Source of the DNA: Adiantum capillus-veneris
Lineage: Eukaryota; Streptophyta; Polypodiopsida; Polypodiales; Pteridaceae
DNA: 64,000 nucleotides
Assembly: GCA_014529385.2 (NCBI GenBank)
Contig: CM043958.1
Coordinates: 85,171,525-85,235,524, forward strand
Reading direction: 5' to 3'
This document shows, one piece after another, positions 24,418 to 37,000 of the stretch (its first letter is position 1; each line of letters starts with the position of its first letter). The notes under the pieces were generated by a model that did no database searches, was not told where the DNA came from, and saw nothing but the letters and a program-made list of their open reading frames with translations. Made by a program: the position numbers and the translations under genes.

Positions 24418-25128
24418 TCAAGGGGTCAAGGTAGGTTGCAAATCGAAGGCTTCAAGGTAAAGTGATAACATAGTTGGTGACTCTGCAAGTTCACCTTCTT
24501 CCATCCACTTAGCATCCATTGGTGGATAGTTTCTGAACTTTACCAAGTAACGCCTAGTAACCTTGCCTTTCACTTTCCTTTCTTTGTGTGCCAAAATCTG
24601 TTCGGGGACCAAGATCTCGTCAAGTTCCTCGACTTCCGGCTGATCTTTAGCTGGCATATCTCCTGGCACATCACCCACATAGGGTCTGAGAAGACTCACA
24701 TGAAACGCATTGTGAATCTTCCAACTGTCAGGCAATTTCAGCCTATATGCAACATCACTGATTATGTCGCACACATGAAAAGGCCCATAGTAACGCATGC
24801 TGAGCTTTGGAAACAGTCTTTCCTTGCCCTTCATCTTCTTTAACCTTGCCTTTTCAAAGCGTAGAAGCACCCAATCACCAAGTGAAAATACGACTTCACG
24901 ACGGTGACGATTAGCTGCTTTCTTTTGCTTTGCCTGAGTCTTTTCTAAGGCCACTTTGACCTTCTTGTACATTTCATCCATGTCCTGACCATACTTATCT
25001 GCTTCAAATATCTTGTCCTTTGTATGCAGTATGGGAGGAACTTTCTTGCCACCTTCAACTATCTCAAAAGGTGCCTTGCCAGTTGATGAATGCACTGTAT
25101 TATTGTATGCATACTCCGCCAATGGCAA
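24418..25128 (-). CDS. Chromovirus integrase C-terminus and chromodomain (after the stop)
   Basis: Same frame as the upstream Gag-Pol, separated from it by the TAG at 25153-25155. It starts with the conserved integrase stretch LPLAEYAYNNTVHSSTGKAP, has the GKEF-like region (FSLGDWVLLR, then KLPDSWKIHNAFHVSLLRPY), and a chromodomain at about polyprotein residues 1639-1690 (EILVPEQILAHKERK, YLVKFRNYP, AKWMEEGEL). The chromodomain probably directs integration to marked chromatin. Confidence 0.9.
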   Translation of the reverse strand: MPLAEYAYNNTVHSSTGKAPFEIVEGGKKVPPILHTKDKIFEADKYGQDMDEMYKKVKVALEKTQAKQKKAANRHRREVVFSLGDWVLLRFEKARLKKMKGKERLFPKLSMRYYGPFHVCDIISDVAYRLKLPDSWKIHNAFHVSLLRPYVGDVPGDMPAKDQPEVEELDEILVPEQILAHKERKVKGKVTRRYLVKFRNYPPMDAKWMEEGELAESPTMLSLYLEAFDLQPTLTP

Positions 25129-25152
25129 ATATTGCTCCCACTTTCCTTTATG

Positions 25153-28100
25153 CTATGACACATAGCACTTCAGCAGATCTAGGACAGTAGAATTTGCCTC
25201 TTCTGACTGCCCATTTGTTTGAGGATGAAATGACGAAGAGAATTTGAGTGTTGTGCCCATATTCTCAAACAAGCCTCTCCAGAACAAACTTGTCATGCGT
25301 GGATCACGGTCGCTAACAATCGACTGTGGCATGCCATGATACTTGAAAATATTGCTCATAAACAAGCGTACCATCTGATCTGGTTTTATCTTCTTCCTGA
25401 CAGGAATAAAATGAGCATGTTTGCTAAATCTGCAAATAATGGTCCAAATACCATCGTTTCCTGTCTGCGTTCTTGGAAGATCAAAGATAAAATCCATAGC
25501 AATACTTTCCCATGGTTTATCTGGAATAGGTAGTGGTTGCAATAACCCTGGTGCCTTTTGCCTGTCAAACTTGACCTTTTGGCATATTAGGCATTCTCGC
25601 ACAAAGGCATCCACATCTCTTCTCAATGTAGGCCAGTAGAAGAATGTCTCAACCGCTTTAACTGTAGCATCGATACCACGATGCCCTGCATACGGTGGGA
25701 CATGACTCTCTTCCATAACTTTGCGTCGCAATGGCTTTGTGACACACAATCTGCCATGCATCATCATGAACCCATCTTTGAGAAGATAGTGTTCATGACG
25801 TTGTCCATGCATTACCTGCTCGAAGACCCTTGCAAAATCTTTATCATTTTCATACTGTTCCCTCATATCATCAAGTGCATGATGATAAGGAATCGACACA
25901 GCTGAAATTTGTGGCTTCCTTGACAAGGCATCAGCCACAACGTTCTTCTTGCCTTCCACATGCACAATCTGAAAATGGAACATGGACAAGATATTTGCCC
26001 ATCGCATATGCTTCTCAGATAACTTTGTCTGTGTCAAGAAGTATCGCAAGGTCTGATGGTCCGTTTGGACAACGAAATCTGTGCCTAGCAGGTAGTGTTT
26101 CCAACTTAAGAGCGCATGAATCACAGCCAGTAACTCTTTCTCATAGACCTGCATGGTCATCTCTTGTCCTTGCAAAATTCTGCTCTCATAGGTTACTACC
26201 CTGCCATCTTGCATTAGCATTGCACCAATGCTACTACCACATGCATCACACTGGACCACAAATGACTTCCTAAGATCTGGCAACACAATGACTGGATCTG
26301 AAGTCATCTTTTCCTTTGAGAGATTAAAAGCTGAAATCTCTTTCTGTGTCCATCTAAAGGTGACTGCCTTCTTTTGAAGAGCATGTAAAGGTGAAGCAAT
26401 CTCAACGAAATTTCGGATAAACCTTCTGTAATAGGAGCATAGTCCCAAGAAGCTTCGGACATCATGCACCGTCTTCAAATCTGGCCATGACTTGATCGCT
26501 TCAACTTTTGCAGGATCCATTCTGACACCATCCTTTGAGACAATGTGTCCCAGAAAGTGGATCTCTTCCAGAAAAAATTCACTTTTCTTTGCATTGATGA
26601 GCAACCTATGACTGCGTAGCTCTTTGAACACAATGGCCAAGTGATGCCTATGCTCCTCTTCATTCTTTGAGTAGACTATCATGTCATCAAAGAATGTACC
26701 AACAAATTGCTGGTGTGGACCGAAAATTCTGTCCATCATCCTATTGAACGTAGCAAGAGCATTTGTAAGACCAAGGGGCATCACTAAAAATTCGTAAAGG
26801 CCAAACGTTGTTCTAAAAGCAGTCTTGTGCACATCCTCTGATCTAATGCGGATCTGATGGTACCCACTCTTTAGATCTATCCTGCTAAACATAGCTGCTC
26901 CTTCTAATTTGTCCATAATATCATCAATTCTAGGTATAGGGAACCTATTCTTGATGGTATTCTTGTTCAGTGCACGGTAGTCGATGCACATACGCCATGA
27001 GCCATCCTTTTTCTGCACCAACAACATTGGAGAACAAAATGGAGATGAACTGGGCTGAATCAGCCCCTTTTCCAACAGCTCCTGTACTTGGCCCATTATC
27101 TCTTTCTGTTGAGCCGCACTAACCCTGTACGGAGGCTTATTTGGTGGGCTACTGCCTGGCACCAAATCTATCGCATGGTCCTCGGGTCTCTCTGGCGGTA
27201 ATTGAGACGGTAATGAATCGGAAAAACAGTCACTATACTGTTGTAAAAACATTGACCTTTCTTTATGTAGCATAGATAAATTTGATTCATCACAATCTGA
27301 CACTTCACGTGCAAAAACCAAGTACGCAGAAAGATGCTTTTTCATTACAGAAGTAATAGCAGAAGCTGATACAGTGGGAATAGACTCCCCTTTAAGCTTT
27401 ACATCCAGAATGTGAGTCTTTCCCCTGCTCTGTACAGTGATCCTTTTGTTGTAGGCATCCATGATTCCCTGTACACGACACAACCAAGAAATACCTAACA
27501 ACACATCACATCCGTCCAGTGGCATGATGTAAAATTCTTCAGCATCTGCATAGGACTGGATATGTAGGCGCAACTTTCCAATGATGGGTGTCACAGCCTC
27601 TGTATGGCCAGGACATGCCAAACCTGCCTCTGCTGTATACCCCATCTCTTCAGGTTTGATTCCCAACTTTGAAGCCAATTCTGGGGAAATGAAGTTGGCT
27701 TTGGCACCTGGATCAAAGAAGATAAGCACTGTTTGATCCCTGACCTTTCCCCATGCTCTGCAAAGCTCACTTGCATCTGAATTTGGCTTGTCGCCCACCA
27801 TATCTGGCACTAGACCAGCCATGGGCTTCTTTCCTCTCTTGTCCTCCTTGTCTTCAGAATCAGCTGGCCTTTTCTTTGTAGGACAATTGTAAGCAATGTG
27901 GCCAGGCTGTTCACAGATGAAGCATTTGTTCTCTGACCTCAGGACCTTCTTTTGCTCTTCCGACTTGCGAGGAAAACGTCTTTTCCATTTCTTCGCTGGT
28001 CCCTTTTCTGATTCAGCCGTAGCTTTGTCTTTCCCTGCGTTGGCTGGCTCCTGAGTCACTTTCGGAGCCTCCTTGGGAACATACTTCTTCGCTGAATTTT

Positions 28101-29538
28101 TCTTGGCTGATCCTTCCTTGACGCCAGTATTGAATTCACAATCCTCTCCCTTGAGCAAACCATTGCGAGTGTTTGCTACCTCGATGAGCTGCGTCAAAGT
28201 AGTGACTTTGGTCTTCGTGCAGTATTTCCTCAATCCTTTGGGTAGGCCACAACAGTATTTTTCAATCTGTTCTGTCAATGGCACAAACCTATAGGAAGTT
28301 ACTGGAAGTAGAGCTTTCCAAAACTTCCGATTGTAATCATCCAGATTCTTGCAAGTAGCAGCATTAAGCTGGTGCCATTCTGTCATGACATCTGCTTCAA
28401 AGTCATCAGATAACCATGCTGCTGCAAAAATCTGCTTGAAGTAAATCCATGTGGACAGAGCTTGCCCTTGAAGCAATAAAGTTGTCCACCATTGTCCCGC
28501 ATTCCCTGTCAAGAAAGTGGCTGCCTTGCGGACCTTTGAAGCCTCTGTAAAGTTTCCCCCTGCATAGGCCTTGTCAAACTGCTGGAGGAATGAGAGAGCC
28601 TTCTTCCTGTCATCAAACCCTGTAAAGGTTGTGAAAGATACACCTTTGCCACCTTTGTATGGAGTTGGCCTCTCCAACGGCGTTAAATTGTCATATGGAA
28701 GTGACTGAAACATGGGAACACTGTTAGGGTTCATTTGTGTTCCCTGACCGCTATTAAGTTGACCTGGAAATGCCATATTTGGTTGCTGATTTGTAATTCC
28801 AGCCGTACCAAAATTTATCTGTGGCATCCCAAATTGGCTCTGAGTGCTTTGAAACCCTGGTAGCATGCCCGTGACACCATACATGGGGTTAGGCATCATC
28901 GTTTGAGCACCCCCGAACACTGTTCCTGGCGTGTAAAACTGATTTCCAGGTGCATGACCAGCCATGCTCTGGAATACCGATCCACCTCCAAAATAGCCAG
29001 GGTGTACTGAAGGTGGTGGGAAGACTTGTTGCATAGCCTGTAGGTTGCTTCCCTGCCCATTAGAACCAGCTATAGGCTGTTGAAAGGTGGCTGACTGAAC
29101 TGTTACAGCTTGAAAAACTGGCATCTCAGCCACTTGTTCTTGCACCTTAGGCACAGGTTGTGGAGACTGCATGTTCTCCATCAAGTGTACAGGTGTTTCC
29201 ATTGACTGTGCAGTATGAATCACCTGTGCTCGAGCCTTAACAGGCTTTTGAATATGATCCAGTGATCCAACTTGCTGAGACGGAACAGGAGGTTGCAAAA
29301 AGGCTAAAAACCTCGGGTTCTGCATTACTTGTGTGAACATAGCCACAACAGTAGCCAACTGGGTCCTGAATATATCATCATCCGTCTGTGGTGGTCTTGA
29401 GGACTCACCCACTTCATGTGTCTGTTGACCCTGTGAAGAGGAAACCTCTTCAGTGACATCATCTGGTCTGTCAGCCATAATTGCAATTCCGTGTGTCTGG
29501 TCTATGATCCCCTGTGTCTTCAAGCCCAACCTGACCAA
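25153..29538 (-). CDS. Chromovirus Gag-Pol polyprotein (1461 codons to a nonsense codon)
   Basis: Order: Pro/Gln/Met-rich N-terminus, Gag core at about 290-440 (FLQQFDKAYAGG, NAGQWWTTLLLQG), CCHC zinc knuckle at about 538 (CFICEQPGHIAYNC), aspartic protease at about 606 (FFDPGAKANFIS, where DSG or DTG is usual), RT at about 800-1000 with catalytic FFDDMIVYS at about 949, RNase H from about 1090 (QCDACGSS), integrase zinc-binding region at about 1283, and core with MDFIFDLP and VSDRDPRM. The frame ends at TAG 25153-25155 after LLKCYVS and continues in phase to 24418. The protein would make and integrate the element's DNA copy. Confidence 0.93.
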   Translation of the reverse strand: MVRLGLKTQGIIDQTHGIAIMADRPDDVTEEVSSSQGQQTHEVGESSRPPQTDDDIFRTQLATVVAMFTQVMQNPRFLAFLQPPVPSQQVGSLDHIQKPVKARAQVIHTAQSMETPVHLMENMQSPQPVPKVQEQVAEMPVFQAVTVQSATFQQPIAGSNGQGSNLQAMQQVFPPPSVHPGYFGGGSVFQSMAGHAPGNQFYTPGTVFGGAQTMMPNPMYGVTGMLPGFQSTQSQFGMPQINFGTAGITNQQPNMAFPGQLNSGQGTQMNPNSVPMFQSLPYDNLTPLERPTPYKGGKGVSFTTFTGFDDRKKALSFLQQFDKAYAGGNFTEASKVRKAATFLTGNAGQWWTTLLLQGQALSTWIYFKQIFAAAWLSDDFEADVMTEWHQLNAATCKNLDDYNRKFWKALLPVTSYRFVPLTEQIEKYCCGLPKGLRKYCTKTKVTTLTQLIEVANTRNGLLKGEDCEFNTGVKEGSAKKNSAKKYVPKEAPKVTQEPANAGKDKATAESEKGPAKKWKRRFPRKSEEQKKVLRSENKCFICEQPGHIAYNCPTKKRPADSEDKEDKRGKKPMAGLVPDMVGDKPNSDASELCRAWGKVRDQTVLIFFDPGAKANFISPELASKLGIKPEEMGYTAEAGLACPGHTEAVTPIIGKLRLHIQSYADAEEFYIMPLDGCDVLLGISWLCRVQGIMDAYNKRITVQSRGKTHILDVKLKGESIPTVSASAITSVMKKHLSAYLVFAREVSDCDESNLSMLHKERSMFLQQYSDCFSDSLPSQLPPERPEDHAIDLVPGSSPPNKPPYRVSAAQQKEIMGQVQELLEKGLIQPSSSPFCSPMLLVQKKDGSWRMCIDYRALNKNTIKNRFPIPRIDDIMDKLEGAAMFSRIDLKSGYHQIRIRSEDVHKTAFRTTFGLYEFLVMPLGLTNALATFNRMMDRIFGPHQQFVGTFFDDMIVYSKNEEEHRHHLAIVFKELRSHRLLINAKKSEFFLEEIHFLGHIVSKDGVRMDPAKVEAIKSWPDLKTVHDVRSFLGLCSYYRRFIRNFVEIASPLHALQKKAVTFRWTQKEISAFNLSKEKMTSDPVIVLPDLRKSFVVQCDACGSSIGAMLMQDGRVVTYESRILQGQEMTMQVYEKELLAVIHALLSWKHYLLGTDFVVQTDHQTLRYFLTQTKLSEKHMRWANILSMFHFQIVHVEGKKNVVADALSRKPQISAVSIPYHHALDDMREQYENDKDFARVFEQVMHGQRHEHYLLKDGFMMMHGRLCVTKPLRRKVMEESHVPPYAGHRGIDATVKAVETFFYWPTLRRDVDAFVRECLICQKVKFDRQKAPGLLQPLPIPDKPWESIAMDFIFDLPRTQTGNDGIWTIICRFSKHAHFIPVRKKIKPDQMVRLFMSNIFKYHGMPQSIVSDRDPRMTSLFWRGLFENMGTTLKFSSSFHPQTNGQSEEANSTVLDLLKCYVS

Positions 29539-29567
29539 GGCTCACTTCTATGGGAAAAAGTGATTTA

Positions 29568-29585
29568 ATCCCGACAATGGAACCA
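29568..29585 (-). other. Chromovirus primer-binding site, tRNA-Glu-like
   Basis: On the - strand TGGTTCCATTGTCGGGAT follows the LTR end directly. It matches the complement of a plant tRNA-Glu 3' end with a few mismatches, as I recall that tRNA. It is not the more common tRNA-iMet type. Confidence 0.65.
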
Positions 29586-30904
29586 TGAAACCGGCCTGTA
29601 CTTTCAAAAAGGGCGGTAGACTTTAAACTTAAATCTTATTTGCTTTCACCCATTTAATTTGTCGCCCACTTTACTTGTACTTCCGAGACACAACAAAGGG
29701 GAAAGAGATATAGGTTGCTAGATTGCACCTGTATGAGTAGACCGACACCAGATTGGCCCCTAACTTAGGCGCCCCTTTCGGTATTTCTTTATTGTTCAAT
29801 AGAGGGAAATAAACGCTGTGGTTCCCTACAAGCTGCCCCGCACAAACTTGGCTGAATTTCAACTGTTTCGGCCCGATTTCGGCAGCATAACTGTACTAGG
29901 ACCCTTCACAGTCAGTATTCCCACGCAATGAGTGACTTTCCCGACGCATACGGGCACTTTGCAAGACCTGGCGAGAATCTGCAGCACGCTGAATTCTCTG
30001 TTTTCAGCCCCGAAAATGCGCCAGATCACCTGTACAGCGGTCTCCTCGCGTCCGCGAACCTCCTGGGGGTATTAGGGACCGTTTAGGGCCAAAACCCTAA
30101 ACCTGCAAAAATACACAGCAGGCTGTAATTTACTGTTTCGGGCTCCGTTTCACGTGCCGGTCGCATCCGTAGCAAGTCCTCGAGCTCCCGCACCTGTAGG
30201 GCTACGTGCCCTTTGAATCGGATGAGATTTCGAGCGTGAAACCTCTCCGAATTCACCTGTACCTGCGGGGGGGATTAGCCGCTAGCTACTCCAGTACCTG
30301 TGCAAGAGGCTCTTGCCTCGGCAATCGCACATGAACCCACACAACTGTACATTGGTCAATTGAAAAGCCCACTAGTGGGGCATAACATACTGCCATAGGG
30401 GAGAGAGAGGGCAGTGCGTAGCGTGCAGGGCATCACTCCTGGCACCGCACTGTGCATAAGAGGGAAAGCAAGCACTGGTTGCCCAGTTGACTTCACTGCA
30501 GAGTAAGAAAATGTTCCCCTTGTCATTCCGGAGGTAATGACGCAAACACATTTTCAGGTCCCAAAATAGCAGTTCCCTAAATTTTAGGAGATGCTGCCAT
30601 TGTATCTTTCTAGGTCATCTGACCCCCTATGTACACTGTAGCCACACCCAGAACTGAAATGTAGCCTCTGTAGCAAAGGATTCCACTCTGGCTAGTCAAT
30701 GATTCCACTTTGGCTAACCATAGTCTTTGTCCAACCTTAGTGCTCTCTTGCCCTCAGGCCTGGACTCCCTCTGGACAGTTCCACACTAGCTATGCAATGC
30801 AGGGCAGTTAGATTTCCCGAGGGGTGTTTCCAAAAAGTGAAAGTAAATAAATAATAAGAAAGAAATCAACAAAAAGGATAGATAGTAGTCACACGTTGGT
30901 GACA
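29586..30904 (-). repeat. 5' LTR of the chromovirus
   Basis: 1,319 bp, same ends as the other LTR, with about 161 bp missing near 30475 where the sequence jumps from AGCAAGCACT to GGTTGCCCAG. Confidence 0.93.
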
Positions 30905-31306
30905 CCTTCAATGCTTCAACTTCGTCTAGAGTCATGCTTCTTCCTTCTTCAAGAATCTTCATGGTTGAAAATTCCTGAAACCACTTCCAACACAAAAACA
31001 TGAACATACCTATTCCATGTAAAAAGTGACTGGAAAAAATCTTGTCTTCCTCAAAAACTGTGCATGCAATAAAGAGACGGAGTGCCAAACTGTTTACCAC
31101 ACACACGCAAACAATGAGATCGAATCTTGTCGTGCTGATTTAAATCAATCAACTGTGGCAAAACACAATGGAAATGCCCATGCTTGGTGCTCATACTTTC
31201 TTGTGCTCTTTCTACATCTGTGTCTTGCCGAGGAAGAGACATGGGATGTGACATCCTTGAATGCATACTTTTCAGCTTTTCATGAATAATCCGCATACAT
31301 CCGTGC

Positions 31307-32005
31307 TCATTCATGAGTGAACCGCAAATCATCATCCTTATCAGTATCATGCAATGCATCAGGCTTATCATCATGCAAATCCTGTGTGTCATGCTTTGGA
31401 GATGAAGAGACTGAGAGAGTCTCCTTTTCCCGAATCTCTTGCATTTGAGCCTGCACTTGAGAAAAGAGTCGCAACATTTCTTTTATGTGTCGGTCATTCA
31501 TGGCTTTTCTTGCTTTGTTCTCGGGATCCATTTCTGCTTTTCTTTCTGCGCATTCACGATCAAATTCTGCCATTCTTTCTGCTTTTCTTGCTTCGTGTTC
31601 AAACTTCCTGTTCATCATCATCATGTCGAAAGTCTCCATAGGAGTTACTGCAATCCTTTGTGTAGATGGGGAAGGGAGAGGGTCAGAAAAATCTCTTGGT
31701 GGAGAAAATTCTTCTTCGCCTCTCTCATGCTCATCATTTCCAAGCGAAGTATCCATTCTGCTTCGAGTGATGACCATCCATTGAACTCTTGGGTTCTTGT
31801 GGTCTTGGGTTCTAAAGTTCACAAGGAACTTGGGTTCTTGGGGGTCTTGGTTCTTGGGGTTCTTGCGGGTCTTGAGGTTCTTGAGGTTCTTCTTTAGCTT
31901 GCAATCTGTGTTAGAGAAGAATCTTCTCATCACCTGAGTTATGCTCTTTTCCGCGGGCGCACCCCTTGGCGGCCTTGCGCTCACACCAAGGTTGCTTTTT
32001 CCCAC
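31307..32005 (-). CDS. Unrecognised 232-residue gag-like protein of the older LTR element
   Basis: A lysine- and asparagine-rich N-terminal part is followed by a Pro/Ser segment and a charged helical stretch (RKFEHEARKAERMAEF, with heptad-like spacing at about residues 130-205), then an acidic C-terminus ending DDDLRFTHE. Length, position upstream of the split frame and composition fit a Gag-like protein, but no zinc knuckle is visible. A host gene fragment cannot be excluded. Confidence 0.35.
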   Translation of the reverse strand: MGKSNLGVSARPPRGAPAEKSITQVMRRFFSNTDCKLKKNLKNLKTRKNPKNQDPQEPKFLVNFRTQDHKNPRVQWMVITRSRMDTSLGNDEHERGEEEFSPPRDFSDPLPSPSTQRIAVTPMETFDMMMMNRKFEHEARKAERMAEFDRECAERKAEMDPENKARKAMNDRHIKEMLRLFSQVQAQMQEIREKETLSVSSSPKHDTQDLHDDKPDALHDTDKDDDLRFTHE

Positions 32006-32102
32006 CTCACGTCGATTGGCTGGCCGCTAAGTGCACGGTCCGCTCTCAATGAGTGAAAAGAGGCACAAGGGGAGGCTGGACAAGCCCTTCTTTCTTGGGT
32101 TT

Positions 32103-33808
<1,706 letters not shown>

Positions 33809-34029
33809 TTTAACGTCTATGTCAGGCCGAAATCGGCCTATGAGACAAATCAAATGTACATGGTGTGTATGTCATCCGTCTATCGGAAAGACAAATGAAA
33901 CAAAACTGATACAAAACTGAACTGAATGTAGGTAGTGGAGTATCTGAGGAGGGATGGAGTTCTATCTCTAGGGGTGTATGCATGTCTATATGCTCAAGGT
34001 AGTACAATCATGAGAGTGCATCAAGCTAT

Positions 34030-37000
34030 CTAGCTCCATCCTGTACTAATGGGGGGATGTAAGATGTGGTACATGGGCGGGTCTGGTGCCAAGGCTACCC
34101 GGATGAAGGCTGTCGGGTCGGCCCTCATCTGAGCCACTCGCTCCTCAGTGGCACGGCGCTCCCGGGCTCGGATCTCCTCGATTTGTCGGTGGTGGGAGCT
34201 CGCGCCCCTGTAGCCTGTGACTCGTGGTCGTCGTCTAGCTCGGTTCACCTCCGCCTGTGGGAGTGTCACTCCCCTCTGAGTGTCTGGTGAGGGAGGGGCG
34301 GAAATCCTCTGAAAGAAGTCTGTGAGCTGCGACTGTCTCCCCTCTGTCTGTGTAGCTGTGTGTGGCTGTAGTAGTGTGTCTCGATGGCTCTGTATCTCTA
34401 GTAAGAAACGTCCGAGCTGTCTCTGATCTCGAGATTCCATGATCTCTCAGAGAGTGGGCTGTCCTCTGAATAAGGCCTCATACCTGCCTCTGATCTCAGT
34501 GTATGCTCTGCATCTACATACAAAGTGCTCCTCACCATAGTTACCCGGAACGCGGAACGGGAACGGCGACGGGATCCCCGCGTAACGGGGGAAACGGCTA
34601 GGGGTCCGAAACGGGAACGGCGCGGAACGGGAGGTTAAAAAACACCCAAATAGTGCATTTTTTAGCTCCTTGTGTTTAAATACAAGGAGTATTAGAGTGC
34701 TTTGACTCTAATACTCACAAAAAACTCGTTTTGAAGACCATTCAACCTTGCTATGACTAGATGAAGATGAGAGAGAGAGAGAGAGCTTGAGAGAGTGAGA
34801 GGGAGAGACTCGAGAGAGTGAGAGGGAGAGGGAGAGATTTGAGAGAGTGGGAGGGAGAGGAAGAGAGCTTGAAGGCTTGAAGCCTTGAGCCTTGAGAGAG
34901 TGAGTCTTGAGAGGGAGAGATCTTGAGAGTGTGAGAGGGAGAGAGCTTGACCCTTGAGGATTAGCTTGTGGAGAGAAAGGGGGAGGGGGGTGCATTTTAT
35001 GAGTCCTTGAGGCCTTGCACACTTCAAAAAGAAGCCCAAACATTTACTTCAATTTTTCCAATTTTTGCCAAATTTGTTTGTAGCCGTTGGCCGTTCCAGG
35101 GGCATTCCGGGAGCGTTCCGGAACGTTCCGGAACGGCCATTCCGGTTTGCACTGGCCACCTGGAACGTCAGACGTTCCGGGACGTTTCGGAACGTTCGGG
35201 AAGGGAACTGCCCCCCGGAACGCCGGAACGGGGGCTAGGGGGCGTTCCCCGGTAACTCTGCTCCTCACTCTCCACCTCCTCTGTGCAGGCTCTGCAGATT
35301 CGCTCCTCCCTGGGAACACCAATATATCTCCCGATCTCAATCTCTAACCTGTGTGAAGCCTCTCTCAGCTGACCAATCGCCACCCGTGAGCTATGTGGCA
35401 TATATGTGTCCATGTAGCGTGGTCTCTGTATGAACCCCCCAGACAATATGGTGAGAAACTGGTCTCTGTAATCTGACATCCTCGTCCCCAAGCCAGGTGC
35501 CTCCCAGACTCTCCTTGTGTATAGCTGCCACAGATCCTGTCTCAATACCAAGTTCCTCTCACTGCGAGAGAGGTGAACATATGGTGAATGGGGGTCGTAC
35601 TGGAATGGTGGTAGGCTCTCCATGTCAAGACCGTGTCCCTCAAACCATGCTCTGACCTGTGAGTACCATGCTCTCTCATGCCCATTCTCTGATAGCTGTA
35701 TAGCTGCCTCAAATTCTCTACGGGTAAGTCTGTCAGGAGGTAGCTCTCTCATCCTCTGGATGAAGCAAACTGTCTGGAATAGTGCCTCTACAACCATAGG
35801 TGGTGTGGCGAGCTCGGCTCTAATAATGTCATGTGGCACTGTCTTCTTGCTGCGGAGCAAGCGTGAGATCATACATACCTGTGGTCTCTCAAGCTGTGTC
35901 CACTGGTCAGCTGTCAATCCTGGTGCCCATACCGCCGCCGAGTACATCAAGGCTGGGGTGACTAAGGTGTCGAAAAGCCACCCCTTCGTGCGGGGCTCCT
36001 GAAAGTGTGCCTGGTGGCATCTCCGCTCTAGCATGGCCAGAGCTGCATATCCTTGGGTGAGCGTGTCAACAGCAGCCTGCCTCATAGTGAAGGGTCCTGG
36101 TAGGCTGGTGAATGTGATGCCAAGGTAGACATAGGAGGTGACTACATCAACCTGTCCTCCTGCTGCTGTGAAGGTGGCGGCGCTCCTCACTGCACTGGAT
36201 GTGTGAAAGATCATAACCTTGGTTTTGCCAAGGTTCACAGTCAACCCCCTGTGTGTGCTGAATTCGTCCAAGGCCTCAAGATGGCGTTGCAAGCCCTCGG
36301 GTGACTCTGAAATCAACACAATATCATCAGCATATAACATGATGTGGACCGGAGTACCTGCCAAGTCGCTCCCCTCTCCCCCTGCTCGCAGTATGTAGTC
36401 GGAGATCTCGTCGATGTAGAGCCCAAAGAGTGTCGGGGAGAGTGGGCATCCTTGCTTAACACCAATGGTGCTAGCAATGGTCTCTGAAAACCCGCCTGGG
36501 CAACGAACCCGACCCGTCACCCTCTCATAGAGAGCATATATGGCCCAAATCATCTCTGTTGGTACCCCAATGCTGTGAAGGCGCTGGAAGAGTCTCTCGC
36601 GTGGGACTGTGTCAAAGGCCTTGCGGAAGTCCACAAAGCAGCAGTAAAGCCTCTTCTTCCGCGCCTTTGCCCCATCAATGAGGCAGCGCAGAACGAAGAT
36701 GTGGTCAGTGGTGGAGAAAGCTCGTCTGAAACCTGCCTGGCCTGGAGCTCGTAAGCCCTCGATCTCTGCGTAGCAGCTGAGCTGTGCCTCAAGTACTGCT
36801 CCATATAGCTTGGCCATCGTGTGGCCAATCATGATAGTCCTGTAGTTCCGTGGGTTCAGGGTGTCGTCAGATTTGTGGATAGGCACTATGGTGTGCTGTG
36901 TCCACTCCTCTGGGAAGCCCTCCCCTATAGCCCGGTTGAAGACATGTGCAATCAACGGGGCTATAGTGGAGGCCGCATAAATGATGTGCTCACTCTGTAA

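Larger units (their letters stand above)
22368..30904 (-). mobile_element. Ty3/gypsy chromovirus, full length, target duplication CCTTC
   Basis: 8,537 bp from LTR to LTR, flanked by CCTTC at 22363-22367 and 30905-30909. LTRs are 22368-23847 (1,480 bp) and 29586-30904 (1,319 bp, with an internal deletion of about 161 bp). A primer-binding site, a polypurine tract and one Gag-Pol frame with a C-terminal chromodomain are present. The LTRs differ at about 32 positions by eye outside the deletion, so the insertion is fairly young. One nonsense codon breaks the polyprotein. Confidence 0.95.
22160..32020 (-). mobile_element. Older LTR-type element (internal part), split by the chromovirus
   Basis: Internal sequence on both sides of the chromovirus (22160-22367 and 30905 to about 32020) joins into one - strand frame across the insertion: MTLDEVEALK before the site and ELQKTLCRFGHGPKK after it, to a stop at 22175. 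Further upstream lies a separate 232-codon frame (32005-31307). The right LTR is missing and LINE-C begins at 32103. I recognise no pol domains, so the element may be non-autonomous or deleted. Confidence 0.5.

Noticed and set aside
35168-35260. Extra C-terminal residues of the LINE-D RT frame after ICRACTEEVESEE
   Set aside because: They are encoded by the inserted TIR element, not by the LINE. The true C-terminus resumes at 34525.
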